In this document: positions 1-6,658 of the stretch, one piece after another
How positions within the stretch are numbered: the stretch's first letter is position 1
Layout: each line of letters starts with the position of its first letter
Assembly (NCBI GenBank): GCA_021800745.1
Contig: JAJYYS010000035.1
Coordinates: 1-12,158 of the forward strand
From: a bacterium
Lineage (GTDB): Bacteria > SZUA-79 > Acidulodesulfobacterales > Acidulodesulfobacteraceae
DNA: 12,158 bases
Reading direction: 5' to 3'
The notes under the pieces: generated by a model
Told to the model about the DNA's origin: nothing
The model's database searches: none
The model's input: only the letters and a program-made list of their open reading frames with translations
Program-made: the position numbers and the translations under genes

Positions 1-48
1 TGTTCAAAAATCCGCATCAAATGTTCTTTTCATAACATTTCATAAATT

Positions 49-125
49 CGGGACGTAGCGCAGCTCGGTAGCGCACTTGCTTCGGGAGCAAGGGGTCGCT
101 GGTTCAAATCCAGTCGTCCCGACCA
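49..125 (+). tRNA. tRNA-Pro, anticodon CGG
   Basis: A full cloverleaf can be folded by hand. The 7-bp acceptor stem pairs 49-55 (CGGGACG) with 115-121 (CGTCCCG), followed by A122 and an encoded CCA at 123-125. The D stem is GCGC at 58-61 with 71-74. The anticodon stem is CTTGC 76-80 with GCAAG 88-92, enclosing loop TTCGGGA (81-87) with anticodon CGG at 83-85. The T stem is 98-102 with 110-114 around TTCAAAT. It reads the proline codon CCG. Its 3' part from position 79 belongs to the attachment-site repeat, so the island restores the complete tRNA after integration. Confidence 0.97.
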
Positions 126-127
126 TT
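79..127 (+). repeat. attL core: 49-bp direct repeat, left copy
   Basis: This segment is identical to 12032-12080. It begins inside the 5' strand of the anticodon stem, runs through the anticodon loop, T arm and acceptor 3' strand, and ends two bases after CCA. The sequences diverge on both sides (T78 versus C12031; C128 versus A12081). The anticodon-stem/loop start fits a known tyrosine-recombinase crossover location in tRNA genes. Confidence 0.93.
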
Positions 128-169
128 CTATAAGGATTTGCCGACATAGTTTAAAACCAAAAAATTTAC

Positions 170-187
170 TGTCAGCCATTTTGTCAG
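170..187 (+). repeat. Left arm-type site pair, TGTCAG x2
   Basis: TGTCAG occurs at 170-175 and again at 182-187, in direct orientation and 12 bp apart, 42 bp inside the left attachment core. The 18-bp block matches 17 of 18 positions at 11893-11910 near the other end. Short direct repeats flanking both att cores are typical integrase arm-binding sites; binding here is inferred. Confidence 0.6.
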
Positions 188-256
188 ACGGATTATTTTT
201 TTTAAATCAGTTTATAACAGAGATAATAATCCTGATTGCTTTTTATTTTAAATTTA

Positions 257-484
257 TCATTCAAAATTATTCTCGATATTTTCAAGCCCGAGCGATTTGC
301 CGATTTCCGTAAATTTAATGTTTTTAGTTTTATAGCCTAAGCCTTTTAGAGTATTCTTGATTTTTTTTATTCCGTCTTTAACCGCCGTATTATTTATAGC
401 TTTTACCGCCCCGTTTATTAGTTCTTCAAAAATAATTTCCTCGTCGCCGGTTAAAGGAGCGTCTTTTTGGCGATACGCTTTCAT
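257..484 (-). CDS. Small protein of unknown function, 75 aa
   Basis: I do not recognise this family. The ORF starts with ATG at 484 and has a good ribosome-binding site, GGAGAG, about 8 nt upstream on the minus strand (CGGAGAGAAACGAATTATG). It ends with TGA at 257-259. The predicted protein is charged and soluble with no signal peptide or membrane segment, and it contains several Lys/Ile/Asn-rich stretches likely to be helical. It starts 22 nt beyond the stop codon of the S24-repressor remnant and reads the same way, so the two may once have shared a transcript. It is the first intact gene inside the left end, a common place for small regulators or anti-phage accessory genes, but nothing in the residues assigns a job. 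The clear SD makes a real gene more likely than chance. Confidence 0.55.
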   Translation of the reverse strand: MKAYRQKDAPLTGDEEIIFEELINGAVKAINNTAVKDGIKKIKNTLKGLGYKTKNIKFTEIGKSLGLENIENNFE

Positions 485-505
485 AATTCGTTTCTCTCCG
501 AAAGA

Positions 506-750
506 TTAAAATTTCTGTAATACCCATTTCACTTTGCCGATAATAAAATTGTCTTTATCAATATCTTTTAGGGGTATTATTATGTCGGGAAAGTCCTTAT
601 TTTCCGATTTTAAAATTACGCTGTCTAAATTAAGGTAAACCTTTTTGATAACGGCGCCTTCAAGATAAACGAAATTCACTAGGACAGTGTATAAGCCGTG
701 CCGTCTTCGGATAATCCTAATATGCCTATCCTGGCAGCATAAATGACCTG
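506..750 (-). pseudogene. C-terminal remnant of S24/LexA-like repressor (frameshifted)
   Basis: Minus-strand translation gives two adjoining pieces in different frames. The upstream piece (about 744-690) reads IYAARIGILGLSEDGTAYT. The downstream piece (about 690-509) starts TVLVNFVYLEGAVIKKVYL, continues with a SEN motif, and ends in IIGKVKWVLQKF and TAA at 506-508. Together they match the C-terminal half of S24 peptidases (LexA, UmuD, phage CI), in which the VIKKV stretch carries the catalytic Lys. The catalytic Ser region and any N-terminal HTH are missing, and one indel near 684-692 breaks the frame. Its 5' side abuts a tandem repeat resembling an IS end. Probably the decayed former regulator of the element; not functional. 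Confidence 0.7.
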
Positions 751-752
751 CG

Positions 753-796
753 TATTTCGGTTTAACTGGACAGCTATTTCGTTTTTAACTGGACGG
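753..796. repeat. Tandem 22-bp repeat, possible IS21-type terminal remnant
   Basis: Two adjacent copies, 753-774 and 775-796, share TATTTCG followed by TTAACTGGAC. Closely spaced repeats built around AACTGGACA are characteristic of the multi-repeat ends of IS21-family elements. No transposase (IstA/IstB) is present, so this would be a relic of one end. It sits exactly between the truncated S24 gene and the frameshifted cupin gene. The IS assignment rests on recall of such ends, not on an alignment. Confidence 0.45.
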
Positions 797-838
797 GTTA
801 ATCCCTTTTTATTATTTATAGTCTTCCCTTGCCGGCGA

Positions 839-1139
839 CTAGGCGTCTACCGCGACGGTGAATTCGTCAATGACTTGCGTGCTATGCACGACGTTTGCCG
901 GAACCGAAACTATATCTCCTTTCAGGACGGTCTTTTTCTCTTTCCACGGTCATGTCCATGCCTCCTTCGAGTATAAGGGTAATCTGTTCGCGGGGATGCT
1001 TATGTTCTGGGATCACGCTTCCCGGCTCGAACTCCATGTATGTGAGCATGTAGTCGTCCAGATAAACGGACCTTACGCTTACGCCTTTTACGGGTTCTTT
1101 ATGGTTTAAGTTCTTCAAGGAACGAAAGTAGTGATCCAT
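839..1139 (-). pseudogene. Single-domain cupin protein, frameshifted
   Basis: The frame from ATG at 1139 encodes a small cupin_2 protein with the metal-site motif PEHKHPREQ and the following LEGG turn. The frame is lost at about 929-940, at the run GAAAAAG in the minus-strand reading. The next frame continues the fold without a break: TVLKGDIVSVPANVVHSTQV, then a short tail and TAG at 839-841. The restored product of about 100 residues has both cupin motifs (PxHxH...E and the later GD...P..H), which would bind one metal ion. One indel suggests a recent lesion or a homopolymer sequencing error. No strong ribosome-binding site precedes the ATG. It has no obvious link to the defence genes and may be ancestral cargo. 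Confidence 0.72.
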
Positions 1140-1380
1140 AGGTATTGTAAGATTTTAATTTTTCAACCGTGGTCATTATAACAAGGAGTTAATATAATGG
1201 CAAAAACCATAAATCAAGTTATAAATTTAAGATAACTTTTAAAATTGCTAAATAAATATACATATATTTAATTAGTTTTAAATAATTTTAAGTAATTAGC
1301 TAATTTTCCTTACATAAATACTGCTTTCATATTTTTCATATTTTTTGTAAAATGTAATATAGCTCAAAAACCACATAAAA
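1140..1380. other. AT-rich intergenic spacer with a 12-codon mini-ORF
   Basis: No conventional gene is visible. The spacer separates the minus-strand cupin remnant from the plus-strand methyltransferase and must hold the promoter of the latter, but I could not pick a convincing -35/-10 pair in the very AT-rich sequence. One oddity is an AAGGAG at 1183-1188 followed 8 nt later by ATG at 1197 and a 12-codon ORF (MAKTINQVINLR, stop at 1233-1235). It is either a leader peptide or the stub of a deleted gene. Confidence 0.4.
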
Positions 1381-2820
1381 GTGATAAGTACTATGCAGCC
1401 TATAGGGCAAATAAAAAATATCCATACTACAGACGACATCGACGTTATCGCAGCGGAACGGGAACTCCGGTATAAAAACATAATCGTCGGGGATAAGAAT
1501 TTATCCAGACAACTCGTCAGTTTCCAGGCTAACAAGCAGCGACCGGTTTATCGCTGGTATAAATTTAAAGAGGGATTTTCCGCCGGGTTAATTTATTACC
1601 TTTTTAACAAGTATAACGTCGTTTCAGGCGACATACTCGATCCTTTTGCCGGAGCGGGAACCGCCCTTTTCGCTTCTAAAGAAATGAATTTAAATCCCCA
1701 CGGCATCGAACTGCTTCCCATAGGACAGGAAATCATACGGACAAGGAATCTGGTCGAAAAAGGCTTAAGCAAAGAAACTATTAAACGGATACGAAGTTGG
1801 ATAGACGGCAAATACTGGAATAAGGCCGGAAAAGAAAAGAACTTCTTAGAATTGCGTATTACCAGAGGAGCTTATCCCGAGGAAACTAAAAAAAGTATCG
1901 GACGTTATTTGTACCGGATAGAGGAGGAGCCGGAAGAAGTAAGGCAGATTTTATCATTTGCACTGTTATCCGTTCTTGAATCTATTAGTTTTACCAGGAA
2001 AGACGGTCAATATCTAAGATGGGACTATCGATCGGGAAGGACGTGGGGGAAAAAACGGTTCACGAAAGGGAAAATATTGTCTTTCGATGAGGCCGTTGCC
2101 GATAAACTGAACGAAATTATAAACGATTTAAACCCGCCCGCGCCGACTTTCGGTTTTTTACCTAAAACGGCAAAAAGTTTCGAAAAAGGGGAAACATACT
2201 TATATAAAACTTCGTGTCTCGAACAATTGCCTAAGTTAAAGGATAACTTCTTTAGCTCTATTATTACATCGCCTCCTTACTGCAACAGGTACGACTATAC
2301 TAGGACTTACGCCCTGGAACTTGCTCTTCTCGGAATAGACGAAGTCGGCTTAACGTCGTTAAGGCAGAAAATGTTAAGCTGTACAGTAGAAAACAAAGAA
2401 AAGGATTTAGTGGAAATCAATTCCGCATGGACGGCTCCGCTGTCCGTAGCTAAGGGGCATGAACTACTGCAAAGTATATTGTACGGACTTCAGGGCATTA
2501 AAGATGCCGGCATGCTGAATAATAACGGGATAATAAGGATGGTAAAGGGATATTTTTATGAAATGAGCTGCGTGATATACGAGTGCTTCAGGATACTTAA
2601 AAACGGGGGGCGGTTTTTTATGGTTAACGATAACGTTAAATATGCCGGCATCAGTATCCCGGTAGATTTAATCTTGTCGGATTTCGCGTCTTCATTCGGT
2701 TTCGACGTGGAAAATATCCTAGTTTTGCCTCAGGGAAAAGGAAATAGCAGCCAGCAAATGGGCCGGCACGGCAGGGAAGCATTAAGAAAATGCGTCTATG
2801 TGTGGAGGAAAAAGGACTAA
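1381..2820 (+). CDS. Type II DNA methyltransferase (amino-MTase, probably N4-cytosine, AvaI/BsoBI-type partner)
   Basis: It transfers a methyl group from S-adenosylmethionine to an exocyclic amino group in the DNA target, protecting host DNA. The AdoMet-binding motif I is DPFAGAGTALF at residues 87-97 and the catalytic motif IV is TSPPY at 296-300. This motif I then IV order, with about 200 residues between, suggests an alpha-like arrangement with the target-recognition region in the middle. SPPY is common in N4-cytosine enzymes. The length (479 aa) is close to what I recall for M.AvaI, which fits the endonuclease encoded 4 nt downstream. GTG at 1381 is the longest start; ATG at 1393 (475 aa) is an alternative, and neither has a strong ribosome-binding site. 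No controller-protein gene is seen. Target CYCGRG is inferred from the partner nuclease. Confidence 0.9.
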   Translation: MISTMQPIGQIKNIHTTDDIDVIAAERELRYKNIIVGDKNLSRQLVSFQANKQRPVYRWYKFKEGFSAGLIYYLFNKYNVVSGDILDPFAGAGTALFASKEMNLNPHGIELLPIGQEIIRTRNLVEKGLSKETIKRIRSWIDGKYWNKAGKEKNFLELRITRGAYPEETKKSIGRYLYRIEEEPEEVRQILSFALLSVLESISFTRKDGQYLRWDYRSGRTWGKKRFTKGKILSFDEAVADKLNEIINDLNPPAPTFGFLPKTAKSFEKGETYLYKTSCLEQLPKLKDNFFSSIITSPPYCNRYDYTRTYALELALLGIDEVGLTSLRQKMLSCTVENKEKDLVEINSAWTAPLSVAKGHELLQSILYGLQGIKDAGMLNNNGIIRMVKGYFYEMSCVIYECFRILKNGGRFFMVNDNVKYAGISIPVDLILSDFASSFGFDVENILVLPQGKGNSSQQMGRHGREALRKCVYVWRKKD

Positions 2821-2824
2821 TATT

Positions 2825-3796
2825 ATGAGTAGCGCCGTTTGGAAAACATTTATTAAGAATGCCGATTCGCTGCTAACGCCTCACGAGCAAACTAGGGCGG
2901 GTTTCGTAGCCCTTGCTTTGGAAAAGAACGAAAGGGGGACGCCTTATATCGAAGAAGCTAAGTCCCTTAAAATAGAAGCCTCCAAGGCGAAAACGGCCGC
3001 CGGACTTTTAAACATGAAAGATATAATGCCGGCTTTGGTAACCGCTTCCGGGGTATCCGAAAAAGCGAACGGGTATTTAACCGAACGGGATAAGATTGAA
3101 GCAGTTAAGGGGCTTATCGATAAATTTCTTGAACCTGCAGGGATTAGTTTCGTCGAAGAACTGGTATACCGGTTTCTTTTAACGAGAGGCGATTCATTGG
3201 GCGGGTCTATGCGGAATCTTGCCGGAAAATTGGGAGAGAAAAAATTTATCCGAGCTTTAATATCGTCTTTATCGATAAGGGGGCATAAAATAGTTTGGAG
3301 GGATAGAAGGACGAATAAATGGATAGAGGATAACGAGCATTCCCCGGATATAGAAGTAAACTTAAACGCCGTTTCCTGGAATTTCAAAGGGCGATCGAGA
3401 ACGTTAATTCTTAACGCAGTTATTCCCGCCGTGAAGAAAAACGTGGATCTGTCGTTGTTGAAATGCGGCATGGAAAACTTCGAATCCAAAACAAAAGAAA
3501 AGGAAACGATTTCGAGTGAAGAAAATTTCATAGCATTAGGGGAACTGAAGGGCGGCATCGATCCCGCGGGTGCGGACGAACACTGGAAAACGGCTAATAC
3601 CGCCCTAAGCAGGATAAGGAAAGCTTTTTCAAAGAAAAAGCTTAAGCCTTTTACTTTTTTCATAGGGGCGGCGATAGAAAAAGATATGGCGGGAGAAATA
3701 TTTAGGCAGCTCAAGAGCGGTGAATTGACGTGTGCTGGAAATTTAACTATAGACGAGCATCTTGTGGCTATTTGCGGGTGGCTTTTAGGTTTATAG
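2825..3796 (+). CDS. Type II restriction endonuclease, AvaI/BsoBI family (expected target CYCGRG)
   Basis: It is predicted to cut unmodified DNA at CYCGRG (C^YCGRG in the family). The diagnostic block is GELKGGIDPAGADEHW at residues 239-254. Glu240, Lys242 and His253 correspond to BsoBI Glu240, Lys242 and His253, two metal-site/catalytic residues and a proposed general base. An upstream Asp (Asp208, in KKNVDLSLL) is the likely remaining metal ligand. Starting at ATG 2825 gives 323 residues, the length I recall for BsoBI. A start at 2798 would overlap the methyltransferase and add nine residues, so 2825 is preferred. Translation is probably coupled to the methyltransferase, whose stop lies 4 nt upstream, so methylase is made first. 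It appears intact. Confidence 0.92.
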   Translation: MSSAVWKTFIKNADSLLTPHEQTRAGFVALALEKNERGTPYIEEAKSLKIEASKAKTAAGLLNMKDIMPALVTASGVSEKANGYLTERDKIEAVKGLIDKFLEPAGISFVEELVYRFLLTRGDSLGGSMRNLAGKLGEKKFIRALISSLSIRGHKIVWRDRRTNKWIEDNEHSPDIEVNLNAVSWNFKGRSRTLILNAVIPAVKKNVDLSLLKCGMENFESKTKEKETISSEENFIALGELKGGIDPAGADEHWKTANTALSRIRKAFSKKKLKPFTFFIGAAIEKDMAGEIFRQLKSGELTCAGNLTIDEHLVAICGWLLGL

Positions 3797-3881
3797 CAAA
3801 TAAATATAAATATCCTAATTCTTTGACGATGCTAAAGGTATTAATTTTTGCAAATTAGCTAAAAAGGGCTCGTAGTGTAGA

Positions 3882-3917
3882 TTGACCCATTATTTATTAT
3901 AATAGGCGACTTATAAT
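3882..3917 (+). promoter_or_regulatory. Possible promoter region of the ATPase/receiver/methylase operon
   Basis: The 135-bp gap before the 908-aa gene holds TTGACC at 3882-3887 and two perfect TATAAT hexamers at 3898-3903 and 3912-3917. Spacings from TTGACC are 10 and 24 bp, neither ideal, so the -35 element is uncertain. A promoter is expected here because the upstream endonuclease ends at 3796 and the three following genes overlap. Confidence 0.3.
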
Positions 3918-3931
3918 TCAAGAGATTAGAT

Positions 3932-6658
3932 ATGGCGCAAAGAAATTGTTTCATAATATCGCAAAATAGAGAAGGTTCGAGTTATAACGATTTTATCGGT
4001 AAATTTTATCATTTCCCCAAAAAATACCTCAATCAACTCTCTTTGAACAATATCGAATTCGTTTATTACGAACCTAAAAAAGAAGGTAAGGGAGTTTATT
4101 TCGGTTACGGGAAAATATTTAAAATATTTGAAGATAAGAAAGAGCCTGAACATTATTTTGCGGAGATAACGGACTACAGACCTTTTTCATTGGAAGTTTC
4201 TTTTTTAGACGAAAAAGGAAATCGGCGAGAGTCTGGTCCCACATTCAATATTCAAAATTCTGTGAGGTCTATAGATTGCAAGGTTTTAGAAGAGATATGC
4301 TTAGACGGCGGAGCTATTTTAAATATCGAATCGGACGCGCATTTAATTAAAGTTTTAGGGGAACAGCTGATAGGTTCGGAAAGGGTAGGTGTTTTAGAAC
4401 TAATTAAAAATTCTATAGACGCTCAGGCTCATCGTTGTCGCGTGAGATTAGAAAAAATTGCCGCCCTTAAAAGCATAAACGTCGATCAATACGAATTTTC
4501 GGAATATGCGGGTCCGGTCATAGTGATAGAGGACGACGGAATAGGGATGACCCAAGAGATTGTTAGAAACGGATGGCTCAGGCCGGCTTCCCCCATAAAA
4601 ACAATGATAAAGGAGCGATTAAAAATAGAAAGGCAAAGAGCTCTTTCGAACGGCGACCTTGGTCCTTACGAGGCATATTTAAAACAGATAAAGAAAGAAA
4701 ACGGCGGCAGAATACCTTTAGGGGAAAAAGGAGTGGGGCGTTTTGCAACCCATAGGCTCGGCAGATATTTGGAATTAAGGACAAAAACCAGCGACGTACC
4801 GTATGAGCTGGTCATAAGAATAGATTGGGATAGGTTCGATAATTCAACCGAAGATTTCGTAAATTTAAACAGTATCGGTATAAGTCTTTTCAGGGACGAA
4901 CCGACCAGAGAATACGGTCAAAGGCAATCTGGAACCAGACTTATTATTTACGGTGGTAGGAGTGGATTTAAGTGGGATTCTAAAGAAATAGAGAACCTTA
5001 ACAAATCCATATTGCAGATTAATTCCCCTGTGTACAGGTCTAAAATAGCTAATCGCGACAGCGTCGCTCCGACAACCGAAGTGCGTCTCGAATGTCCGCA
5101 GATGGAAGAGGATTTGCCGAGTCTCTTGCCGTATCAGGAAGCCGTTCCTAATTTCACCTTGGACGCGATAATAAACGATGACGGAATCGTGGAAGATTAC
5201 GAGCTAAAATTTAAACATCCAGAGGATAAGGTTCCAGAGGAAAGCTGGGCAGGAAAAGGAGAAAAAGAAATAGATATGAGAGCCCACGAAGACCCCGGGT
5301 TTTGGAGAGGAGAGGGCTTTGGACTTAGAAAGCCCGCCTGCGGTCCTTTTTTTATGCATTTAGACGTGTGGTATAGAAAAAAAGAATGGATTAGTTTGCC
5401 AAATTGGAAGGATTTGACGGAGTATCTGGAGGATTTTGGCGGAGTTGCGGTTTATAGAGACAACGTTCTTGTCGTGGATTCAAAGACTGCTTCCGAGTAC
5501 GATTGGCTGAAGCTCGGTGAAGAACGGATAAAACAATCTTTTAAAATATCTTATCGCGATTTTATAGGCACTATAGAAATAGAGCAATCTAAAAATTTTG
5601 GATTAATCGACAAGACGAGTAGGGAGGGATTAATTGAAAACCAGGCTTTCAAAGACCTTTCTTGCTTGGCCAGAAACGTAGTAAATCAATTATTGTTGCC
5701 GCGTTATAGGGCTAAAAGAGACGAATTCGGCAAGTTAACAAAAGGCATTGCTACGAATCCGACAGAACTCTCTAAAATAACCAAGCTTTCCTCCGTCTTT
5801 TTCAATAACGTTGCCGAGAGCGATTATCCCTTAGACCTCGACCCGTATAGTTTTTTTTCAGATTTATGGGAAAAAGTAGAAGAACGTAAGGCCGGATTGG
5901 TTAATCTCAAGAACTCAATGAAGGAACTTAAGGACAGCATTAAAATGATAGAAGAGACTCAAGAGTTGTTTATGGAGCAAGCCGGCTTCGGCATAGCTAT
6001 TGCCATCTCAATCCATGAAATTAATAAAATTGCGGCTAATTTTTATTTCGGTTTAGCGGGTTTGGCAAAGAGCGGCGAACTGGACAAGATAAGCCTTGAT
6101 AATTTAAAGGAAACATCCTCATCTTTAAAAACGGAATTAAAAAAGTTGGGGCCGCTTAGGGCGATCAGAAACGAGGTTTCTAAGGAGTTTAGCATAGTCA
6201 GTTCGATACGGTATATTTCCGAAATCTATAAACATCCTATGAAAAAAAGCGGGGTATCGTTCTCGATAATAAATCCGGACGACGATTTCTCTATTTTTGG
6301 ACAGCAAGCCAAGATATATCAAGTTATAGGAAATCTTTTCGATAACAGTATTTATTGGATAAATAAGGCTTATGGGAACGATAAAAGAATTTTGACAAAA
6401 TTAGACAAGATTAATAGAACCGTGGTTTTTGGGGATTCCGGAACCGACATTAGCGATATAATTCGTCCTTACCTGTTCGAACCAAACTATAGCCTTAAAG
6501 TACCGCCGAGCGGTCTTGGCCTGTACATATGCAAAACATATTTAAGTTCTCATAAGGCAAGGATTTATGAAACTGTCCAGAAAGAAAGAATAGATGGATT
6601 AAAAGGGGCACATTTTACATTGAATTTTTATAAAACGCCGGATAAGGAGATGAAATAA
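3932..6658 (+). CDS. Dual-GHKL ATPase/histidine-kinase-like protein with EVE/PUA-like N-terminus (paraMORC-type)
   Basis: Residues about 15-90 resemble an EVE/PUA-like fold that can read modified bases (YNDFIGKFYHFP, FVYYEP, YFGYGKI, HYFAEITDYRPF). Residues about 135-290 are a MORC/MutL-like GHKL ATPase: N-box ELIKNSIDA (156-164), G1 EDDGIGM (200-206), G2 GEKGVGRFATHRLG (264-277). An S5-like part follows, with GGVAVYRD (503-510) and TSREGLIEN (562-570). From about 645 it becomes histidine-kinase-like: a helical stretch, H-box ISIHEINK with His695, N-box NLFDN (801-805), G1 GDSG (834-837), F-box YLFEPNYS (847-854), G2 PPSGLGLY (858-865). No nuclease or membrane segment is seen. It would act in the cytoplasm on DNA or protein complexes. 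The ATG at 3932 has only a weak SD. The next gene overlaps it and encodes a receiver-like protein, suggesting phosphotransfer; GHKL proteins of this group are known from restriction-modification loci. The EVE call is the least certain part. Confidence 0.85.
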   Translation: MAQRNCFIISQNREGSSYNDFIGKFYHFPKKYLNQLSLNNIEFVYYEPKKEGKGVYFGYGKIFKIFEDKKEPEHYFAEITDYRPFSLEVSFLDEKGNRRESGPTFNIQNSVRSIDCKVLEEICLDGGAILNIESDAHLIKVLGEQLIGSERVGVLELIKNSIDAQAHRCRVRLEKIAALKSINVDQYEFSEYAGPVIVIEDDGIGMTQEIVRNGWLRPASPIKTMIKERLKIERQRALSNGDLGPYEAYLKQIKKENGGRIPLGEKGVGRFATHRLGRYLELRTKTSDVPYELVIRIDWDRFDNSTEDFVNLNSIGISLFRDEPTREYGQRQSGTRLIIYGGRSGFKWDSKEIENLNKSILQINSPVYRSKIANRDSVAPTTEVRLECPQMEEDLPSLLPYQEAVPNFTLDAIINDDGIVEDYELKFKHPEDKVPEESWAGKGEKEIDMRAHEDPGFWRGEGFGLRKPACGPFFMHLDVWYRKKEWISLPNWKDLTEYLEDFGGVAVYRDNVLVVDSKTASEYDWLKLGEERIKQSFKISYRDFIGTIEIEQSKNFGLIDKTSREGLIENQAFKDLSCLARNVVNQLLLPRYRAKRDEFGKLTKGIATNPTELSKITKLSSVFFNNVAESDYPLDLDPYSFFSDLWEKVEERKAGLVNLKNSMKELKDSIKMIEETQELFMEQAGFGIAIAISIHEINKIAANFYFGLAGLAKSGELDKISLDNLKETSSSLKTELKKLGPLRAIRNEVSKEFSIVSSIRYISEIYKHPMKKSGVSFSIINPDDDFSIFGQQAKIYQVIGNLFDNSIYWINKAYGNDKRILTKLDKINRTVVFGDSGTDISDIIRPYLFEPNYSLKVPPSGLGLYICKTYLSSHKARIYETVQKERIDGLKGAHFTLNFYKTPDKEMK
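6644..6649 (+). promoter_or_regulatory. Ribosome-binding site of the receiver-like gene
   Basis: AAGGAG lies inside the end of the upstream ATPase gene, 8 nt before ATG 6658. The stop TAA (6656-6658) and the start ATG (6658-6660) overlap by one base. This fixes the start and implies translational coupling. Confidence 0.8.

Noticed and set aside
929..940. Programmed frameshifting in the cupin gene
   Set aside because: No slippery heptamer with a downstream structure is apparent, and this family does not use frameshifting.
743..1109. Plus-strand ORFs of 77 and 83 aa
   Set aside because: They lie opposite the cupin remnant, have biased Cys/Phe-rich composition and no SD; antisense shadows.
2944..3714. 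256-aa ORF on the minus strand
   Set aside because: Fully antisense to the AvaI/BsoBI-type endonuclease, whose catalytic motifs are clear; the antisense translation resembles nothing.
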